6,467 nt of DNA from an uncultured Dyadobacter sp. (GTDB lineage: Bacteria; Bacteroidota; Bacteroidia; Cytophagales; Spirosomataceae), in contig CAMLNK010000245.1 in assembly GCA_946481035.1 (NCBI GenBank), positions 1 to 6,467 of the forward strand, written 5' to 3'. Of the stretch, positions 6,245-6,467 are shown in pieces (positions within the stretch are counted from its first letter, which is position 1; every line of letters starts with the position of its first letter). A program made the position numbers and the translations under genes. The notes beneath the pieces are model-generated. The model worked only from the letters and a program-made list of their open reading frames with translations, was not told the origin of the DNA and did not search any database.

Positions 6245-6269
6245 ATAGTAAGCACATTGCTTACATTTG
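6238..6269 (+). promoter_or_regulatory. Promoter of the MarR-family gene, Bacteroidota type
   Basis: A -33 TTG (6238-6240), a 21-bp spacer and a perfect -7 TACATTTG (6262-6269) fit the Bacteroidota TTG...TAnnTTTG pattern. Transcription would start near 6275, about 35 nt before the ATG. It is the most complete promoter in the window. Confidence 0.6.
6248..6264. promoter_or_regulatory. Palindromic operator candidate overlapping the MarR promoter
   Basis: GTAAGC-acatt-GCTTAC has perfect 6-bp arms with a 5-bp spacer, a size that fits a dimeric winged-helix regulator. It lies between the -33 and -7 boxes and covers the first bases of the -7 element, so a bound protein would block transcription. 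Autorepression by the MarR product is the natural inference, since many marR genes are self-regulated. Confidence 0.5.
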
Positions 6270-6309
6270 TGATAAGGGCATTACCTGATACCAATAGCTT
6301 TTTGAAACG

Positions 6310-6467
6310 ATGCGCAAGGAAAAAACAATCGATTTCCAGATCAAATGGGCCTGGCATTCCATATCGCGGATGTACAATGCCTATGCCGCCCGTTTTGACA
6401 CCACGATGGCCGTCGGGTATGTCCTGCTGAATATTGACATCGAGCACGGCACGCCGGCTACGAAAAT
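6310..6467 (+). CDS. MarR-family transcriptional regulator (partial, N-terminus only)
   Basis: Only the first 52 codons are inside the window, open to the edge. The N-terminal helices read MRKEKTIDFQIKWAWHSIS, then RMYNAYAARFDTTMAVGYV and LLNIDIEHGTPATK. This resembles a MarR group I recall from Bacteroidota, with an IK.AWH.ISRMYN opening and a LLNID..GTPATK strand leading to the DNA-binding wing. The winged helix-turn-helix itself lies outside, so the family call rests on similarity of the dimerisation part. The ATG at 6310 follows the promoter by a normal distance; there is no Shine-Dalgarno. The ligand and regulon cannot be read from this fragment. Confidence 0.8.
   Translation, partial: MRKEKTIDFQIKWAWHSISRMYNAYAARFDTTMAVGYVLLNIDIEHGTPATK

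Noticed and set aside
6229..6447. 72-aa minus-strand open frame
   Set aside because: It is antisense to the MarR gene and its promoter and lacks any recognisable feature.

Overview
The window looks like a chromosomal piece of a Bacteroidota bacterium, most likely Cytophagales/Spirosomaceae (Dyadobacter-like). This is inferred from protein flavour and promoter style. The FtsL-like protein, the PASTA-tailed FtsI, the WCPNC TlpA-type protein and the MarR N-terminus all have a Bacteroidota look. Perfect TAnnTTTG (-7) elements stand before three of the genes, and no Shine-Dalgarno sequence precedes any start. The genus is a guess from memory.

Minus strand, 4775 down to 1: the head of a division/cell-wall (dcw) cluster in transcription order. 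It holds rsmH (16S rRNA m4C1402 methyltransferase), an ftsL-like membrane protein, ftsI (division transpeptidase with a C-terminal PASTA domain) and murE (cut by the window edge after 330 residues). The last three are tightly packed, with gaps of 22 and 6 bp. rsmH and ftsL are instead separated by 280 bp of non-coding DNA. No mraZ lies upstream of rsmH, where it commonly sits.

The rsmH-ftsL gap is the most unusual part. It contains ten perfect-phase copies of a 10-bp unit, TGAC-N6 (3744-3843), and a second block of the same unit in the opposite orientation (3629-3658 and 3674-3693). The two blocks form a 27-bp imperfect inverted repeat. The 10-bp phasing resembles the direct-repeat operators of MraZ, but the core differs and the position is unusual. 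A genome-wide intergenic minisatellite is the main alternative.

Plus strand, 4916 to the right edge: a divergently transcribed secreted TlpA/thioredoxin-fold protein (415 aa) follows, ending in a clear intrinsic terminator. A MarR-family regulator (first 52 residues only) comes next, with a Bacteroidota-type promoter overlapped by a palindrome suited to autoregulation.

The dcw genes work together: MurE makes the peptidoglycan precursor, FtsI cross-links septal wall, the FtsL-like protein probably scaffolds FtsI, and RsmH modifies the ribosomal decoding centre. The TlpA-like and MarR genes have no evident link to division.
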